Assembly (NCBI RefSeq): GCF_000688235.1
Contig: NZ_JHYO01000001.1
Location: 124,001-188,000, forward strand
Source of the DNA: Terasakiella pusilla DSM 6293
GTDB lineage: Bacteria; Pseudomonadota; Alphaproteobacteria; Rhodospirillales; Terasakiellaceae
Length of the DNA stretch: 64,000 nt
Direction: 5' to 3'
Shown here: positions 1 to 9,348 of the stretch, piece by piece
Layout: every line of letters starts with the position of its first letter
Position numbering within the stretch: the first letter of the stretch is position 1
Position numbers and translations under genes: made by a program
The notes under the pieces: generated by a model
What the model was told of the DNA's origin: nothing
Database searches by the model: none
Seen by the model: the letters and a program-made list of their open reading frames with translations, nothing else

Positions 1-928
1 ACCCTTTATAGAGTTTGGGGTTAAGCACATCACGCAACCAATCACCCAGCAGGTTGATGGTCAAAATCAGCGTGATCAGCACAAGGGACGGGATCGTCGT
101 AATCCACCATGAACCGGAGAAGATAAACTCAAACCCGGCACTGATGAGCGAGCCAAGAGACGGCGTCGTCACCGGCATCCCCAACCCGAGGAAGGACAAA
201 GCCGCTTCCGAGATAATGGCATTTGCCACCTGCACGGTGGAGATCACCAACAAAGGCGACAAGGTGTTTGGCAGGATATGGCGCACCATAATGGTTGGGG
301 AACTCAGACCGATCACACGGGCGGCATCCACATATTCCTTGTTCTTCTCCGCCAAGACGCTGGCCCGGATGGTGCGGGCATATTGCGGCCATTCCGCGAT
401 GCCGATCACCATGACCAGCATAAAGATCGCCATCTCCTCATAAAGTTCAGCCCCAAAACTGGCCTGAAAGATCGCGAGCACGATAATGGCAATCATCATC
501 GTGGAGAGAGACAACTGGATATCCGCCAGACGCATGAAAAAGGCATCCACACGACCGCCCATGTAGCCAGAGATCAGACCGATGGCAATGCCAAGGCCCA
601 TCTGGACCACAACGGCAAACAGGCCGATGGTGATGGAAATACGCAGACCATAAAGGATAGCCGACAACATATCGCGCCCTTGGGCATCAGTGCCCAACAG
701 AAAGCGTTCATCCGGTTCGGCGTGATCGGTGCTCGACCAAACCGGCGGAATTTCGCTGTCCATGATATCAATCTGGGACGGGTCATGCGGATTAAACGGC
801 GACAGAACCGGCGCAAACAACGCGGCCATAAAAAACAGGAAGATCACGCTAAAGCTGATCATCGCCACACGGTCGGACTTAAAATGGTGAAAAAAGTCCG
901 ATTGCAAAAACGTTTTAAACTTACTCAT
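1..928 (-). CDS. Dipeptide/oligopeptide ABC transporter permease, DppC type (3' end cut by window edge)
   Basis: Reading the minus strand from the ATG at 928-926 gives 309 uninterrupted codons running off the left edge, so the stop is outside the window. An N-terminal cytoplasmic stretch and a first membrane segment are followed by a periplasmic part with the GTDAQGRDM sequence usual in DppC/OppC proteins. The EAA loop that docks the ATPase reads EYVDAARVIGLSS near residues 190-205, and the visible end (NLLGDWLRDVLNP) is close to the usual C-terminus, so little is missing. The start overlaps the stop of the DppB-like gene as ATGA, indicating translational coupling. It would form the inner-membrane channel with that partner; the ATPase genes presumably lie beyond the edge. 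Confidence 0.9.
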   Translation of the reverse strand, partial: MSKFKTFLQSDFFHHFKSDRVAMISFSVIFLFFMAALFAPVLSPFNPHDPSQIDIMDSEIPPVWSSTDHAEPDERFLLGTDAQGRDMLSAILYGLRISITIGLFAVVVQMGLGIAIGLISGYMGGRVDAFFMRLADIQLSLSTMMIAIIVLAIFQASFGAELYEEMAIFMLVMVIGIAEWPQYARTIRASVLAEKNKEYVDAARVIGLSSPTIMVRHILPNTLSPLLVISTVQVANAIISEAALSFLGLGMPVTTPSLGSLISAGFEFIFSGSWWITTIPSLVLITLILTINLLGDWLRDVLNPKLYKG

Positions 929-1923
929 CAGCCTTTCCCCATAATGCGGACAGTTGGGTTGATGAACGTGTAAAGCAAATCAACAATCGTGTTGGTGGCC
1001 ACAAAGATCAGACCCACCACAATGATGTAGGCAATGATTAACGGCGTATCCACACGATTGACCGCTTCAATAAACATAAAGCCCAGCCCCGGCCATTGAA
1101 ACACGGTTTCTGTCAGGATGGTATAAGCCAACATAATGCCAATCTGCACACCGCCCACAGTCACAACCGGCAACAAGGTGTTTTTAAAGGCATGTAAAAA
1201 CCAGACGCGACGCGGTGCCAGCCCTTTGGCCCAGGCAAATTTGATGTAATCCTGTTCCAGCACTTCCATCATTTCAGATCGGATCAGGCGGATAAACAGG
1301 GGCAACATAATGGAAGACAGCGCAAAACTTGGCAAAATCAGATGACGCAAGCCGCCCAGACTGAGGAAACCCGTTTCCCAACCGGGGAAGATTTCCACAA
1401 GGTCTTCGCCGCGTCCAAAGGACGGCAGCCAGCCCAAAGTCACCGCAAACAAATAAATACAGAAAATCGCCGTCAGAAAGACGGGTACAGAGATCCCAAC
1501 AATACTCAGCGCCATGGTTGCCTTGGCTATAAAGCTTCTCGGTCGGATCGCACAATAACATCCCAAGGGAATAGAGACCCCTAAAATGATAATCGTCGCC
1601 CCGATCACAAGGTCCAATGTCGCCGGAAATTTGTCCATGATCACGTCCAGCGCCGGACGTTTAAAGAAATAGGAATCCCCCAGATCGCCCTGCACAGCCT
1701 TGGACAAAAAGCGCCCATACTGCACAAAGAACGGATCATTCAGACCCATTTCATCACGCAAAGCTTCGCGTTCTGCTTCAGACACAGAAACACCAACCAT
1801 TTCGCGCAACGGATCACCGAGATTGTCCTGAATGGAAAAGCCAATCAAGGAGATGACAAACATCACAATGACGGCTTGGAAAAATCGTTTAATGAAAAAG
1901 GCAAGATAAGCCATTTTTCGCAC
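928..1923 (-). CDS. Dipeptide/oligopeptide ABC transporter permease, DppB type
   Basis: The 331-residue protein has the usual DppB/OppB size and layout: an N-terminal segment running into a hydrophobic helix (about residues 8-30), a periplasmic region containing GDPLREMVG and QYGRFLSKAVQGDLGDS, then five more hydrophobic segments. The EAA-type loop (DYIKFAWAKGLAPRRVWFLHAFKN) is near residues 225-248. It pairs with the DppC-like protein downstream (ATGA overlap) to form the membrane channel of a peptide or related-solute importer. The binding-protein gene lies upstream, separated by about 100 bases with a terminator-like hairpin. The substrate (dipeptide, oligopeptide, glutathione or nickel chelate) cannot be told from the permease. 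Confidence 0.93.
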   Translation of the reverse strand: MRKMAYLAFFIKRFFQAVIVMFVISLIGFSIQDNLGDPLREMVGVSVSEAEREALRDEMGLNDPFFVQYGRFLSKAVQGDLGDSYFFKRPALDVIMDKFPATLDLVIGATIIILGVSIPLGCYCAIRPRSFIAKATMALSIVGISVPVFLTAIFCIYLFAVTLGWLPSFGRGEDLVEIFPGWETGFLSLGGLRHLILPSFALSSIMLPLFIRLIRSEMMEVLEQDYIKFAWAKGLAPRRVWFLHAFKNTLLPVVTVGGVQIGIMLAYTILTETVFQWPGLGFMFIEAVNRVDTPLIIAYIIVVGLIFVATNTIVDLLYTFINPTVRIMGKG

Positions 1924-1946
1924 CAGCCCAGAAAGTATGTGAAACA

Positions 1947-1968
1947 GTCCGCCTTACGGTCGGCGGAC
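1947..1968. repeat. Intergenic hairpin between binding-protein and permease genes
   Basis: Perfect 7-base arms, GTCCGCC at 1947-1953 and GGCGGAC at 1962-1968, enclose an 8-base loop. It lies between the terminator-like hairpin at 1977-2010 and the DppB start, so in the mRNA it would be a second stem just 5' of the permease gene. It could protect the mRNA end or influence permease translation; that role is inference. Confidence 0.5.
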
Positions 1969-1970
1969 AA

Positions 1971-2010
1971 AAAATAAAAGGCTGGTGTAAAATCCCTTAC
2001 ACCAGCCTTT
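1971..2010 (-). terminator. Terminator-like attenuator after the binding-protein gene
   Basis: Arms of 14 bases, at 1977-1990 and 1997-2010, pair perfectly around a 6-base loop. On the minus strand the stem is followed by a T-rich run (TTTTATTTTTTG). It sits directly after the binding-protein stop and before the permease genes of the same direction. Partial termination here would give the usual excess of periplasmic binding protein over permease. This is inferred from sequence only. Confidence 0.75.
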
Positions 2011-2020
2011 TAGCCGTCTT

Positions 2021-3589
2021 TTAATCGATAACGAGATCGCCCATGTACGGGAAGTTCATCACGTTAACGATGTCTTCGATGTGGACGCCTTTACGGGCAG
2101 CCCAAGCAAGGTTCTGCCAATGCAGCGGCACAAATGCAGCATCGTCGTAAGCCAGTTGCTCAACTTGTTGCAACAGCTTCTTACGCTCTGCCTGATCTGT
2201 GATGGTGTTGGCTTTGTTCACCAGCGCATCCAGTTCAGCATTTGCATAGTTACCGGAGTTGTACTGACCCTTACCTGTATCTTTGTTCGGGGTCATCAGC
2301 AGGAATTCTGAATAGTTTGCAGAATCTTCTGTATCCGGGTGCCAGCCGATCATCATCATGTCAGCCGCACGTTCGTCAAATTTCGGCCAATATTGCGCTT
2401 TCGGCATGGTTGTCAGGTCAACTTTGATGTTGATTTTAGACAGCATGGACGCAACAGCTTCCGCAATTTTCGCATCGTTCACATAACGGTTGTTCGGTGC
2501 CATCATGGTGATGTTGAAGCCTTTTTCATAACCGGCTTCCTTCATCAGCTCTTTGGCTTTCTTCAGATCATAACGCGGTTTCAGCGCTTCAACGTGACCC
2601 AGCTGACCTGCTGCGGACTGTTGTGCCGCTGCGGTGCCGAAGCCCTTCATGATCTTTTGAACGATACCTTCGTTGTTGACGGCATAAACAATCGCTTGAC
2701 GTACGCGCTTGTCTTTAAATGCTTCAACGCGTTCCTGGTTCATTTGGAACGTGATGATACGTGTGCCCGTCATGGTCACAAGGTTGGATCCGTCATGATC
2801 TTCAATACGTTTCAGATCGGTCGGTGGCACCGGTGCGATAAAGTCAATATCACCTGCGAGCAAAGCCGCCACACGTGTCGGGGCTTCTTTAATCGGCGTC
2901 AGGATGATTTCAGACACATTGCCTTTGGACTCTTTATCCCAATAGTCGGCAAAACGTTTGAATTCAACGCGCACACCTTGCTCACGGCTTACAACCACGT
3001 ACGGACCCGTGCCAGACTCATTGGTAGACGCATAGGCATCACCATGCTTTTTCAGCATGTCTTTCGGGTTACCGTTCGCGTCTGTACCCGTGTAGAACTT
3101 GGAATCCATCGGGAACAGGTATGTCATCATGGTCAAGACCAGCGGATAAGGCTCAGCCGTCATCAACTCGATGGTGTAGTCATCAACAATTTTAGAACCG
3201 GTGAACGGCTCAAACAGACCTTTAAAGTCTGCGCTTTTTTTCAAACGGTCCAATGTCCAAGCGACATCGTTTGCCGTGAAGTCATTGCCGGAATGGAATT
3301 TGACACCTTTGCGCAGATGGAAACGCATGGTGGTTTCGTTCACTTGTTCCCATTTCGTTGCCAAGCGGCCTTCATAGGACAGGTCTTTGGCGAAACGGAT
3401 CAGCGGGTCAAAGACCATGTGGGACATTTGCAACGTGCCGCCGGAAAGCTGTTCCATTGGATCAAGAGACACTGGATCGGCGTCATAGGCCATTTTCAGT
3501 GTCTTGGCGTGGGTTGGTGCGGATACGCCCATCCCGAAGACAGTCGCAGCAGCAACAAGTGCAACCATCCCTAACTTACGAAGTTTCAT
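2021..3589 (-). CDS. Periplasmic peptide-binding protein of an ABC transporter (SBP family 5)
   Basis: The 522-residue protein starts with a signal peptide (hydrophobic segment about residues 8-22, cleavage likely after THA near residue 28). The mature part follows the DppA/OppA pattern: AYDADPVSLDPMEQ at the start, MRFHLRKGVKFHSGNDFTANDV near residues 85-110, and the late segment ADMMMIGWHPDTEDS. These are hallmarks of extracellular solute-binding protein family 5, which captures peptides or other small solutes in the periplasm and delivers them to a DppBC-type channel. The ATG has a GGGAG ribosome-binding site. It is the first gene of the importer operon, with a 16-base palindrome at 3643-3658 upstream. 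Exact substrate unknown. Confidence 0.93.
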   Translation of the reverse strand: MKLRKLGMVALVAAATVFGMGVSAPTHAKTLKMAYDADPVSLDPMEQLSGGTLQMSHMVFDPLIRFAKDLSYEGRLATKWEQVNETTMRFHLRKGVKFHSGNDFTANDVAWTLDRLKKSADFKGLFEPFTGSKIVDDYTIELMTAEPYPLVLTMMTYLFPMDSKFYTGTDANGNPKDMLKKHGDAYASTNESGTGPYVVVSREQGVRVEFKRFADYWDKESKGNVSEIILTPIKEAPTRVAALLAGDIDFIAPVPPTDLKRIEDHDGSNLVTMTGTRIITFQMNQERVEAFKDKRVRQAIVYAVNNEGIVQKIMKGFGTAAAQQSAAGQLGHVEALKPRYDLKKAKELMKEAGYEKGFNITMMAPNNRYVNDAKIAEAVASMLSKINIKVDLTTMPKAQYWPKFDERAADMMMIGWHPDTEDSANYSEFLLMTPNKDTGKGQYNSGNYANAELDALVNKANTITDQAERKKLLQQVEQLAYDDAAFVPLHWQNLAWAARKGVHIEDIVNVMNFPYMGDLVID

Positions 3590-3852
3590 TTATTTTAGTC
3601 TCCCTTTTGCTGTTTATTCTGAGTACAGAACTACAGCTTCAGATTACGTATACGTAATAAAGGTATTGATTGTGCCTCTTTTCAAAACAAAATCCAGCAC
3701 AAAACGATCCCCTTCATAAACTTGCGACGAAAGAAATAATTTCAATCGATACTTTCAATTTTTCGAACCAGTTGGTCAAAATATTTCAATAATATTGCAA
3801 CGCACCAAAACGAATCGAAAAAACGGCCCGAATTTTTGCGACACCTAACAAA
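3590..3852 (-). other. Promoter region of the peptide-importer operon
   Basis: This non-coding, AT-rich stretch separates the binding-protein gene from the ychF terminator. It holds the GGGAG ribosome-binding site for the binding protein and a perfect palindrome at 3643-3658. I found no convincing gene and no unambiguous -35/-10 pair. Confidence 0.5.
3643..3658. promoter_or_regulatory. Perfect 16-bp palindrome, candidate operator
   Basis: The half-site ATTACGTA is followed directly by its reverse complement TACGTAAT, centred about 60 bases before the binding-protein start codon. The size and symmetry suit a dimeric regulator binding at or near the promoter. The regulator is unknown. Confidence 0.55.
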
Positions 3853-3878
3853 AAAGAGGCCCCCGAAGGAGCCTCTTT
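3853..3878 (-). terminator. Rho-independent terminator of ychF
   Basis: AAAGAGGC at 3853-3860 pairs with GCCTCTTT at 3871-3878, and on the minus strand the stem is followed by a run of T. It begins 23 bases beyond the ychF stop codon. Confidence 0.85.
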
Positions 3879-3901
3879 CAAAAGAACGAATGCGCAGATG
3901 C

Positions 3902-5005
3902 TTAGACGTTGAAACGGAAGTGGAAGACATCACCGTCTTTCACCACATATTCCTTACCTTCCTGACGCATTTTGCCATTTTCTTTTGCACCGGTTTCGCC
4001 GTTAAATTCGACGTAATCTTCAAAGGCAATGGTTTCTGCCTTAATAAAGCCACGCTCAAAGTCCGTATGAATCACGCCAGCGGCTTGCGGTGCCTTAGAG
4101 GCCACACGCACGGTCCAAGCGCGCGCTTCTTTCGGACCAACGGTAAAGAAGGTCAGCAGGTTCAACAACTTGTAGCCTTCGCGGATGATACGGGCCAGAC
4201 CCGTTTCTTCCAAACCTAGGCTTTCCAGAAAATCCGCTTTATCTTCTTCGCTGTCCAGTTTGGACACTTCTTCTTCAATCTGTGCAGAAATCACAACGGC
4301 ACGTGCATTTTCGCTCGCTGCTTTTTCAAAGACACGCGCTGAAATGCTATTGCCTTCTGCGGCGCTATCTTCTTCGACGTTACAAACGTAAAGGACAGGC
4401 TTGGACGTCAACAACTGCAACATCTGGAACAGCTTTTCTTCGTCTGCATCGCGACGTTCCACCACACGGGCGGGTTGGCCTTCGCGCAGGACTTCCAAGC
4501 AACGTTCCACAATCTTCAGGGTTGCTGCGGCGTCTTTGTCATTGCCACGGGCACGCTTGATCAAGGCTTGCTCGCGTTTTTCCAAGCTATCAAGATCAGC
4601 CAGCATCAATTCCGTTTCTACCGTTTCCGCATCACGGATCGGGTCAATACTGTCATCAACATGGGTAATGTTGTCATCTTCAAAACAACGCAACACGTGA
4701 ATGATCGCATCAACCTCACGAATGTTTGCCAAAAACTGGTTGCCCAGACCTTCGCCTTTGGACGCACCGCGCACCAGACCGGCAATATCCACAAACTCCA
4801 ACTGCGTCGGGATAATCTTTGCGGACCCTGCGATCTCTGCCAATTTATACAAACGATCATCTGGGACACCAACCCGTCCGGTGTTGGGTTCAATGGTACA
4901 GAAGGGGAAGTTTGCCGCTTCTGCCGCTGCTGTTGATGTCAACGCGTTGAAAAGTGTCGATTTACCCACATTCGGCAGGCCGACGATACCGCAGTTAAAA
5001 CCCAT
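3902..5005 (-). CDS. ychF: Ribosome-associated P-loop ATPase/GTPase YchF
   Basis: The 367-residue protein matches YchF/OLA1 throughout. The P-loop GLPNVGKST is at residues 8-16, FVDIAGLVRGASKGEGLGN is the G3/switch region near 67-85, and the specificity motif reads CNVEE (about 208-212) in place of NKxD, the change that lets YchF prefer ATP. A coiled coil lies around residues 130-170 and the C-terminal TGS-like domain ends with DGDVFHFRFNV. YchF binds the ribosome and modulates stress responses. The gene stands alone, with its own terminator, and is divergent from the yej operon. Confidence 0.97.
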   Translation of the reverse strand: MGFNCGIVGLPNVGKSTLFNALTSTAAAEAANFPFCTIEPNTGRVGVPDDRLYKLAEIAGSAKIIPTQLEFVDIAGLVRGASKGEGLGNQFLANIREVDAIIHVLRCFEDDNITHVDDSIDPIRDAETVETELMLADLDSLEKREQALIKRARGNDKDAAATLKIVERCLEVLREGQPARVVERRDADEEKLFQMLQLLTSKPVLYVCNVEEDSAAEGNSISARVFEKAASENARAVVISAQIEEEVSKLDSEEDKADFLESLGLEETGLARIIREGYKLLNLLTFFTVGPKEARAWTVRVASKAPQAAGVIHTDFERGFIKAETIAFEDYVEFNGETGAKENGKMRQEGKEYVVKDGDVFHFRFNV

Positions 5006-5166
5006 GAGACTTGATCCACAATCTATCCATAAAAAAACTGCTACAGCGCATAGCGCGCCACGCCCCGTTCGTCAACTAAAAGCAATAGATTTTCGCCTTG
5101 CCCGTAACGGCTGCTTCACCTAAAACTATATGAAGGAACCCTATTCAACAGAGACAGAACCCATTC

Positions 5167-6258
5167 ATGCTCGCTTATATTCTGCGACGCCTATTGCTGA
5201 TAATTCCGACCCTGTTTGGCATCATGGTGCTGAACTTCGTCATCATTCAGGCAGCACCCGGTGGCCCCGTGGAACAAATGCTGGCCAAAATCCAAGGCGA
5301 AGCGGTCGACGCGACCGCGCGTGTCTCCGGCACTGGGGGTGGGGAAGTGCGATCCTCCTCTTCTTCCGGCGCCAACTCGCAATATCGTGGGGCGCAAGGC
5401 CTGCCACCTGATCTGGTTCAGGAAATCGAAAAGCAATTCGGCTTTGACAAACCGGCCCATGAACGTTTTTTCCAGATGCTCGGCAATTATGTGCGTTTTG
5501 ACTTCGGCACAAGTTTTTACCGCGATGAAACCGTCGTCGATCTGGTCCTGGATAAAATGCCGGTTTCCATCTCTCTGGGTATCTGGACGACGTTGCTCGT
5601 CTATCTGATCTCCATCCCCCTTGGTATCAAAAAGGCCATCCGCGATGGCTCGCGCTTTGATGTCTGGACCAGCGGTGCGGTTATTCTGGGCAATGCCATC
5701 CCCAGCTTTTTGTTTGCGATCCTGCTGATCGTTCTGTTTGCGGGCGGGCGCTATTTTGACTGGTTCCCCCTTCGGGGCCTCACGTCGGATAACTGGGCGG
5801 ACCTCAGTACATGGGGGCAGATCACGGATTACTTCTGGCATATTGCGCTGCCTGTGCTGTCCATGGTCATTGGCGGATTTGCCAGCCTGACCATGCTGAC
5901 CAAAAATTCGTTCTTGGAAGAGATCAACAAACAATATGTCATCACGGCGCGCGCCAAAGGACTGGCTGAAAACCGTGTGCTTTATGGCCATGTGTTTCGC
6001 AATGCCATGCTGATTGTCATTGCGGGTTTTCCTGCCACTTTTATCGGTGTGTTCTTTACCGGATCGTTATTGACAGAGATTATTTTCTCCCTCGACGGGT
6101 TGGGCCTGTTGGGGTTTGAAGCCGCCATCAACCGGGATTATCCGGTGGTCTTTGGCACGCTCTATTTCTTTACCCTGTTGGGGTTGATTATGAACCTGAT
6201 CGGTGACGTGATGTACCATATCATTGATCCGCGCGTTGACTTTGATGCGAGGTCTTAA
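5167..6258 (+). CDS. yejB: YejB-type ABC transporter permease
   Basis: This 363-residue inner-membrane permease starts [19 protein letters not shown] and carries the long periplasmic insert after the first helix ([13 protein letters not shown] then a Gly/Ser-rich stretch at about residues 55-75) that separates YejB from plain DppB. The EAA-like loop, [21 protein letters not shown], is near residues 258-278. In enterobacteria YejABEF imports peptides including microcin C, and in some alphaproteobacteria it contributes to resistance to antimicrobial peptides. It is the first gene of yejBEF, with three bases to yejE. No yejA lies upstream; ychF is there, transcribed away. Confidence 0.93.
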   Translation: MLAYILRRLLLIIPTLFGIMVLNFVIIQAAPGGPVEQMLAKIQGEAVDATARVSGTGGGEVRSSSSSGANSQYRGAQGLPPDLVQEIEKQFGFDKPAHERFFQMLGNYVRFDFGTSFYRDETVVDLVLDKMPVSISLGIWTTLLVYLISIPLGIKKAIRDGSRFDVWTSGAVILGNAIPSFLFAILLIVLFAGGRYFDWFPLRGLTSDNWADLSTWGQITDYFWHIALPVLSMVIGGFASLTMLTKNSFLEEINKQYVITARAKGLAENRVLYGHVFRNAMLIVIAGFPATFIGVFFTGSLLTEIIFSLDGLGLLGFEAAINRDYPVVFGTLYFFTLLGLIMNLIGDVMYHIIDPRVDFDARS

Positions 6259-6261
6259 ACA

Positions 6262-7284
6262 ATGTCCCCTTTAAATGAACGCCGCTGGCAGAACTTTAAA
6301 ACAAACCGACGCGGCTACTGGTCGCTCTGGCTGTTTCTCGCGCTGTTTCTCGTCTCGCTTTTTGCGGAACTGATCGCCAACGACAAACCGCTGTTGGTGT
6401 CCTATGACGGTGGACTTTACACCCCGTTTTTAAAAGAATATCCCGAAACCACCTTCGGCGGCTTTTTTGAAACCGAAGCCGAATATCGTGACCCGGAGGT
6501 TCAGGCTCTCATCACCGATACCGGCGGCTGGATCGTCTGGCCCCTCGTGCGCTACAGCTATGACAGTATCAACTACGACCTGACGGTCCCGACCCCTGCC
6601 CCACCTAGCGCGGATAACTGGCTGGGCACTGACGATCAGGGCCGCGATGTGGTGGCCCGGCTGATCTACGGCTTTCGGATTTCCGTCCTTTTTGGCTTGA
6701 TCCTGACAGTCGCCAGTTCCGCCATCGGCATTGCGGTTGGGGCGGTACAAGGCTATTTCGGCGGGACCATTGATCTTGTTGGGCAACGGTTTATCGAGAT
6801 ATGGTCCGGCCTGCCGACACTCTTTATGTTGATCATCCTTGCCAGTTTTGTGGAACCGAATTTCTGGTGGTTGCTCGGCCTGATGCTCCTGTTTTCGTGG
6901 GTGCAGCTGGTCGGGCTGGTGCGGGCCGAATTTTTACGCGCGCGCAATTTTGATTTTGTGCGTGCTGCCAAAGCCCTTGGCGTATCAGATACCACCATCA
7001 TCCTGCGCCACGTGCTGCCCAATGCCATGGTCGCGACCTTCACCTTTCTGCCCTTTATCCTCAACGGCTCCATCACCACGCTGACGGCGCTTGACTTCCT
7101 TGGGTTTGGCTTGCCACCGGGGTCCGCATCGCTTGGGGAGTTGCTTAATCAGGGCAAAAATAACCTGCAAGCGCCGTGGCTGGGACTAACCGCCTTTTTC
7201 GTCCTCTCCCTCATGCTGTCTTTGCTGATTTTTATCGGGGAAGCCGCCCGTGACGCCTTTGATCCACGAAAGACTTTCCAATGA
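6262..7284 (+). CDS. yejE: YejE-type ABC transporter permease
   Basis: The 340-residue protein begins with an N-terminal helix and then a long periplasmic part (LLVSYDGGLYTPFLKEYPETT and following) characteristic of YejE, leading to the DppC-like signature GTDDQGRDVVARLIYG near residues 120-135. The EAA loop is FDFVRAAKALGVSDTTIIL around residues 232-250. It pairs with YejB in the channel. The stop overlaps the yejF start as ATGA, so translation is probably coupled and subunit ratio fixed. Confidence 0.94.
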   Translation: MSPLNERRWQNFKTNRRGYWSLWLFLALFLVSLFAELIANDKPLLVSYDGGLYTPFLKEYPETTFGGFFETEAEYRDPEVQALITDTGGWIVWPLVRYSYDSINYDLTVPTPAPPSADNWLGTDDQGRDVVARLIYGFRISVLFGLILTVASSAIGIAVGAVQGYFGGTIDLVGQRFIEIWSGLPTLFMLIILASFVEPNFWWLLGLMLLFSWVQLVGLVRAEFLRARNFDFVRAAKALGVSDTTIILRHVLPNAMVATFTFLPFILNGSITTLTALDFLGFGLPPGSASLGELLNQGKNNLQAPWLGLTAFFVLSLMLSLLIFIGEAARDAFDPRKTFQ

Positions 7285-8885
7285 GCCAAGCCCTTCTGGA
7301 CATAAAAGACCTGCGCGTCAATTTTGGGGACAGCGAAGCCGTGCGCGGCATCTCCTTCAGCCTCAAAAAAGGGGAAACACTGGCCCTTGTGGGGGAATCG
7401 GGGTCTGGCAAATCGGTTAGCGCGTTGTCTATCCTGCAATTACTGCCCTACCCCCGCGCCCATCATCCGTCTGGCAGCATTACGTTTGACGGGGAAGATT
7501 TGCTGGCAACCAAGGGCAATTACATCAACACCATCCGTGGCAACCGCATTGCCATGATCTTTCAGGAACCATTGAACTCCCTCAACCCGCTGCATTCCAT
7601 TGAAAAACAGATCAGCGAAGTCCTGTTTGTCCATAAGCTGATGACCAAACGCCAAGCGCGCGAACGCGTCATTGAACTGTTGCAACTGGTCGGGCTGGAA
7701 AGTGCAACCACGGAAGACCGCCTGAAGGCTCTGCCCCATCAGTTTTCTGGCGGGCAACAACAGCGCATCATGATCGCGATGGCTTTGGCAAACGAGCCGG
7801 ATATCCTGATTGCCGATGAACCCACAACCGCCCTTGATGTGACGGTACAGGCGCAAATTCTCAAACTCCTGCAAGACCTGCAAGCCAAGCTCGGTATGGC
7901 GATCCTGATGATCACCCATGATTTAGGGATCGTGCGGGGCATGGCAGATCGCGTCTGTGTGATGCACGAAGGTATGATTGTCGAAGCGGCCGACTGCGCC
8001 CAAATATTCAACGCACCGCAGCATGCCTACACCCAAAAACTACTCGCAGCCGAACCCAGTGGCGAGCCACAAAAGCTGGATAACCCGCGAGACCTGCTGA
8101 ACGTTACAGATTTTAAGGTCTGGTATCCTATCAAACGCGGCATCATCCAACGCACGGTCGATCACGTAAAAGCTGTCAATGGCATTTCCCTCACCGTGCG
8201 CGAGGGGGAAACACTGGGCATCGTGGGGGAATCGGGATCAGGTAAATCCACCTTGGGCCGGGCGATCTTACGTCTGGAAGATAGTCAAGGCGGCTTGATC
8301 TTTGACGGAAAGGACCTGCAAGCCCTCTCCCAGAAAGACCTGCGCCCTTTGCGAAGTGACATGCAAATGGTGTTTCAGGATCCCTTTGGATCCATGTCCC
8401 CGCGGCTGTCTGTGCAGCAAATCATTGAAGAAGGCTTGCGTGTCCATGCGGAAAAGCTGAGCCTCGAAAAAAGACGCATGATCGTTGGCGATATCCTTGA
8501 AGAAGTCGGCCTGCCCCGCAACGCACAAGATCGTTACCCGCATGAATTTTCCGGTGGGCAACGTCAACGCATCGCCATTGCACGTGCCGTTGTCCTAAAA
8601 CCCCGCCTGATTATTCTGGATGAACCCACAAGCGCGCTAGATATGTCCGTGCAAGCGCAGATCGTTGAGTTGCTGCGTGACTTACAGGTCAAACATAACC
8701 TGACCTATATCTTTATCAGCCATGACCTCAAGGTCGTGCGCGCCATGAGCCATCACGTCCTTGTCATGCAAAATGGACAGGTGGTGGAAGAAGGCCCACG
8801 CGATCAAATTTTTGACGCGCCGCAAACGGCCTACACCCAGGCCCTGATGGCAGCAGCTTTTGAAAACAAAGCCATAACCTCATAA
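7281..8885 (+). CDS. yejF: YejF-type ABC transporter ATP-binding protein, two ATPase domains
   Basis: The 534-residue protein contains two complete ABC ATPase cassettes. The first has Walker A GESGSGKS near residue 38, signature FSGGQQQR near 156 and Walker B LIADEP near 177. The second has GESGSGKS near 316, FSGGQRQR near 425 and LILDEP near 445. Each cassette is followed by the short extension typical of peptide importers. It powers the YejB/YejE channel from the cytoplasm. It ends the operon and is followed at once by a terminator. Confidence 0.95.
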   Translation: MSQALLDIKDLRVNFGDSEAVRGISFSLKKGETLALVGESGSGKSVSALSILQLLPYPRAHHPSGSITFDGEDLLATKGNYINTIRGNRIAMIFQEPLNSLNPLHSIEKQISEVLFVHKLMTKRQARERVIELLQLVGLESATTEDRLKALPHQFSGGQQQRIMIAMALANEPDILIADEPTTALDVTVQAQILKLLQDLQAKLGMAILMITHDLGIVRGMADRVCVMHEGMIVEAADCAQIFNAPQHAYTQKLLAAEPSGEPQKLDNPRDLLNVTDFKVWYPIKRGIIQRTVDHVKAVNGISLTVREGETLGIVGESGSGKSTLGRAILRLEDSQGGLIFDGKDLQALSQKDLRPLRSDMQMVFQDPFGSMSPRLSVQQIIEEGLRVHAEKLSLEKRRMIVGDILEEVGLPRNAQDRYPHEFSGGQRQRIAIARAVVLKPRLIILDEPTSALDMSVQAQIVELLRDLQVKHNLTYIFISHDLKVVRAMSHHVLVMQNGQVVEEGPRDQIFDAPQTAYTQALMAAAFENKAITS

Positions 8886-8922
8886 AAAAAGGCCCCACCA
8901 ATACTCGGTAGGGCCTTTTTTT
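8884..8922 (+). terminator. Rho-independent terminator of yejBEF
   Basis: AAAAAAAGGCCC (8884-8895) pairs with GGGCCTTTTTTT (8911-8922), giving a GC stem with A/T flanks on both sides. It begins at the yejF stop and could also stop transcripts of the convergent gene at 8953-9348. Confidence 0.9.
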
Positions 8923-8952
8923 GCAGGGAGAACCTTTAAGTCAGCAACGGAC

Positions 8953-9348
8953 TTATTTTGTCAGGTAGTAGTAACCGTTGTCGTCAGCTAAATAACCCGG
9001 CTGCCATGTTTTAACGATCGCTGGTTTTGCTGCGTCTGTAGAAGCAGAAGCTGTTGCAACTTGTGACGGGTCAAACGTAACAACCACTTTTTCGTAGCCG
9101 TTTTCATCAGCAGAAGCACCGTCAAACGGCAGGTTAGATGTCAGGGTTTTAACAACGCTTGCACCGCCTGCTTTGTAGCCTGTGTCGTAGTCAACTTCGA
9201 CAGTGCGTGTGTAACCGTTTGGTGCGTCATCCGCATAAAAGCCCGGCTGCCATGTGCTGGATGTTTCTGTAACTGTGCCAGCCAATGCAGAAGCAGCTGT
9301 ACCAGCAACCAAAGCAGCAGTGAGGGCGAGTGTTTTAATCTGTGTCAT
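8953..9348 (-). CDS. Small exported protein with two WQPG repeats, function unknown
   Basis: I do not recognise a family. The 131-residue product has a clear Sec signal peptide (hydrophobic core about residues 5-20, cleavage likely after ALA at 23). The mature part carries the same short motif near each end: TWQPGFYADDAPNGY at about 32-46 and TWQPGYLADDNGYYY at about 113-127. Between them lies a Thr/Val/Asp-rich stretch with no cysteine. A strong AGGAG ribosome-binding site precedes the ATG, so good expression is plausible. The repeats suggest two binding or beta-hairpin units. It is convergent with yejF and probably monocistronic. Confidence 0.8.
   Translation of the reverse strand: MTQIKTLALTAALVAGTAASALAGTVTETSSTWQPGFYADDAPNGYTRTVEVDYDTGYKAGGASVVKTLTSNLPFDGASADENGYEKVVVTFDPSQVATASASTDAAKPAIVKTWQPGYLADDNGYYYLTK

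Noticed and set aside
2339-3574. 411-codon open frame opposite the binding-protein gene
   Set aside because: The translation is His/Arg/Phe-rich and shows no family motif; the minus-strand gene has signal peptide and family signatures.
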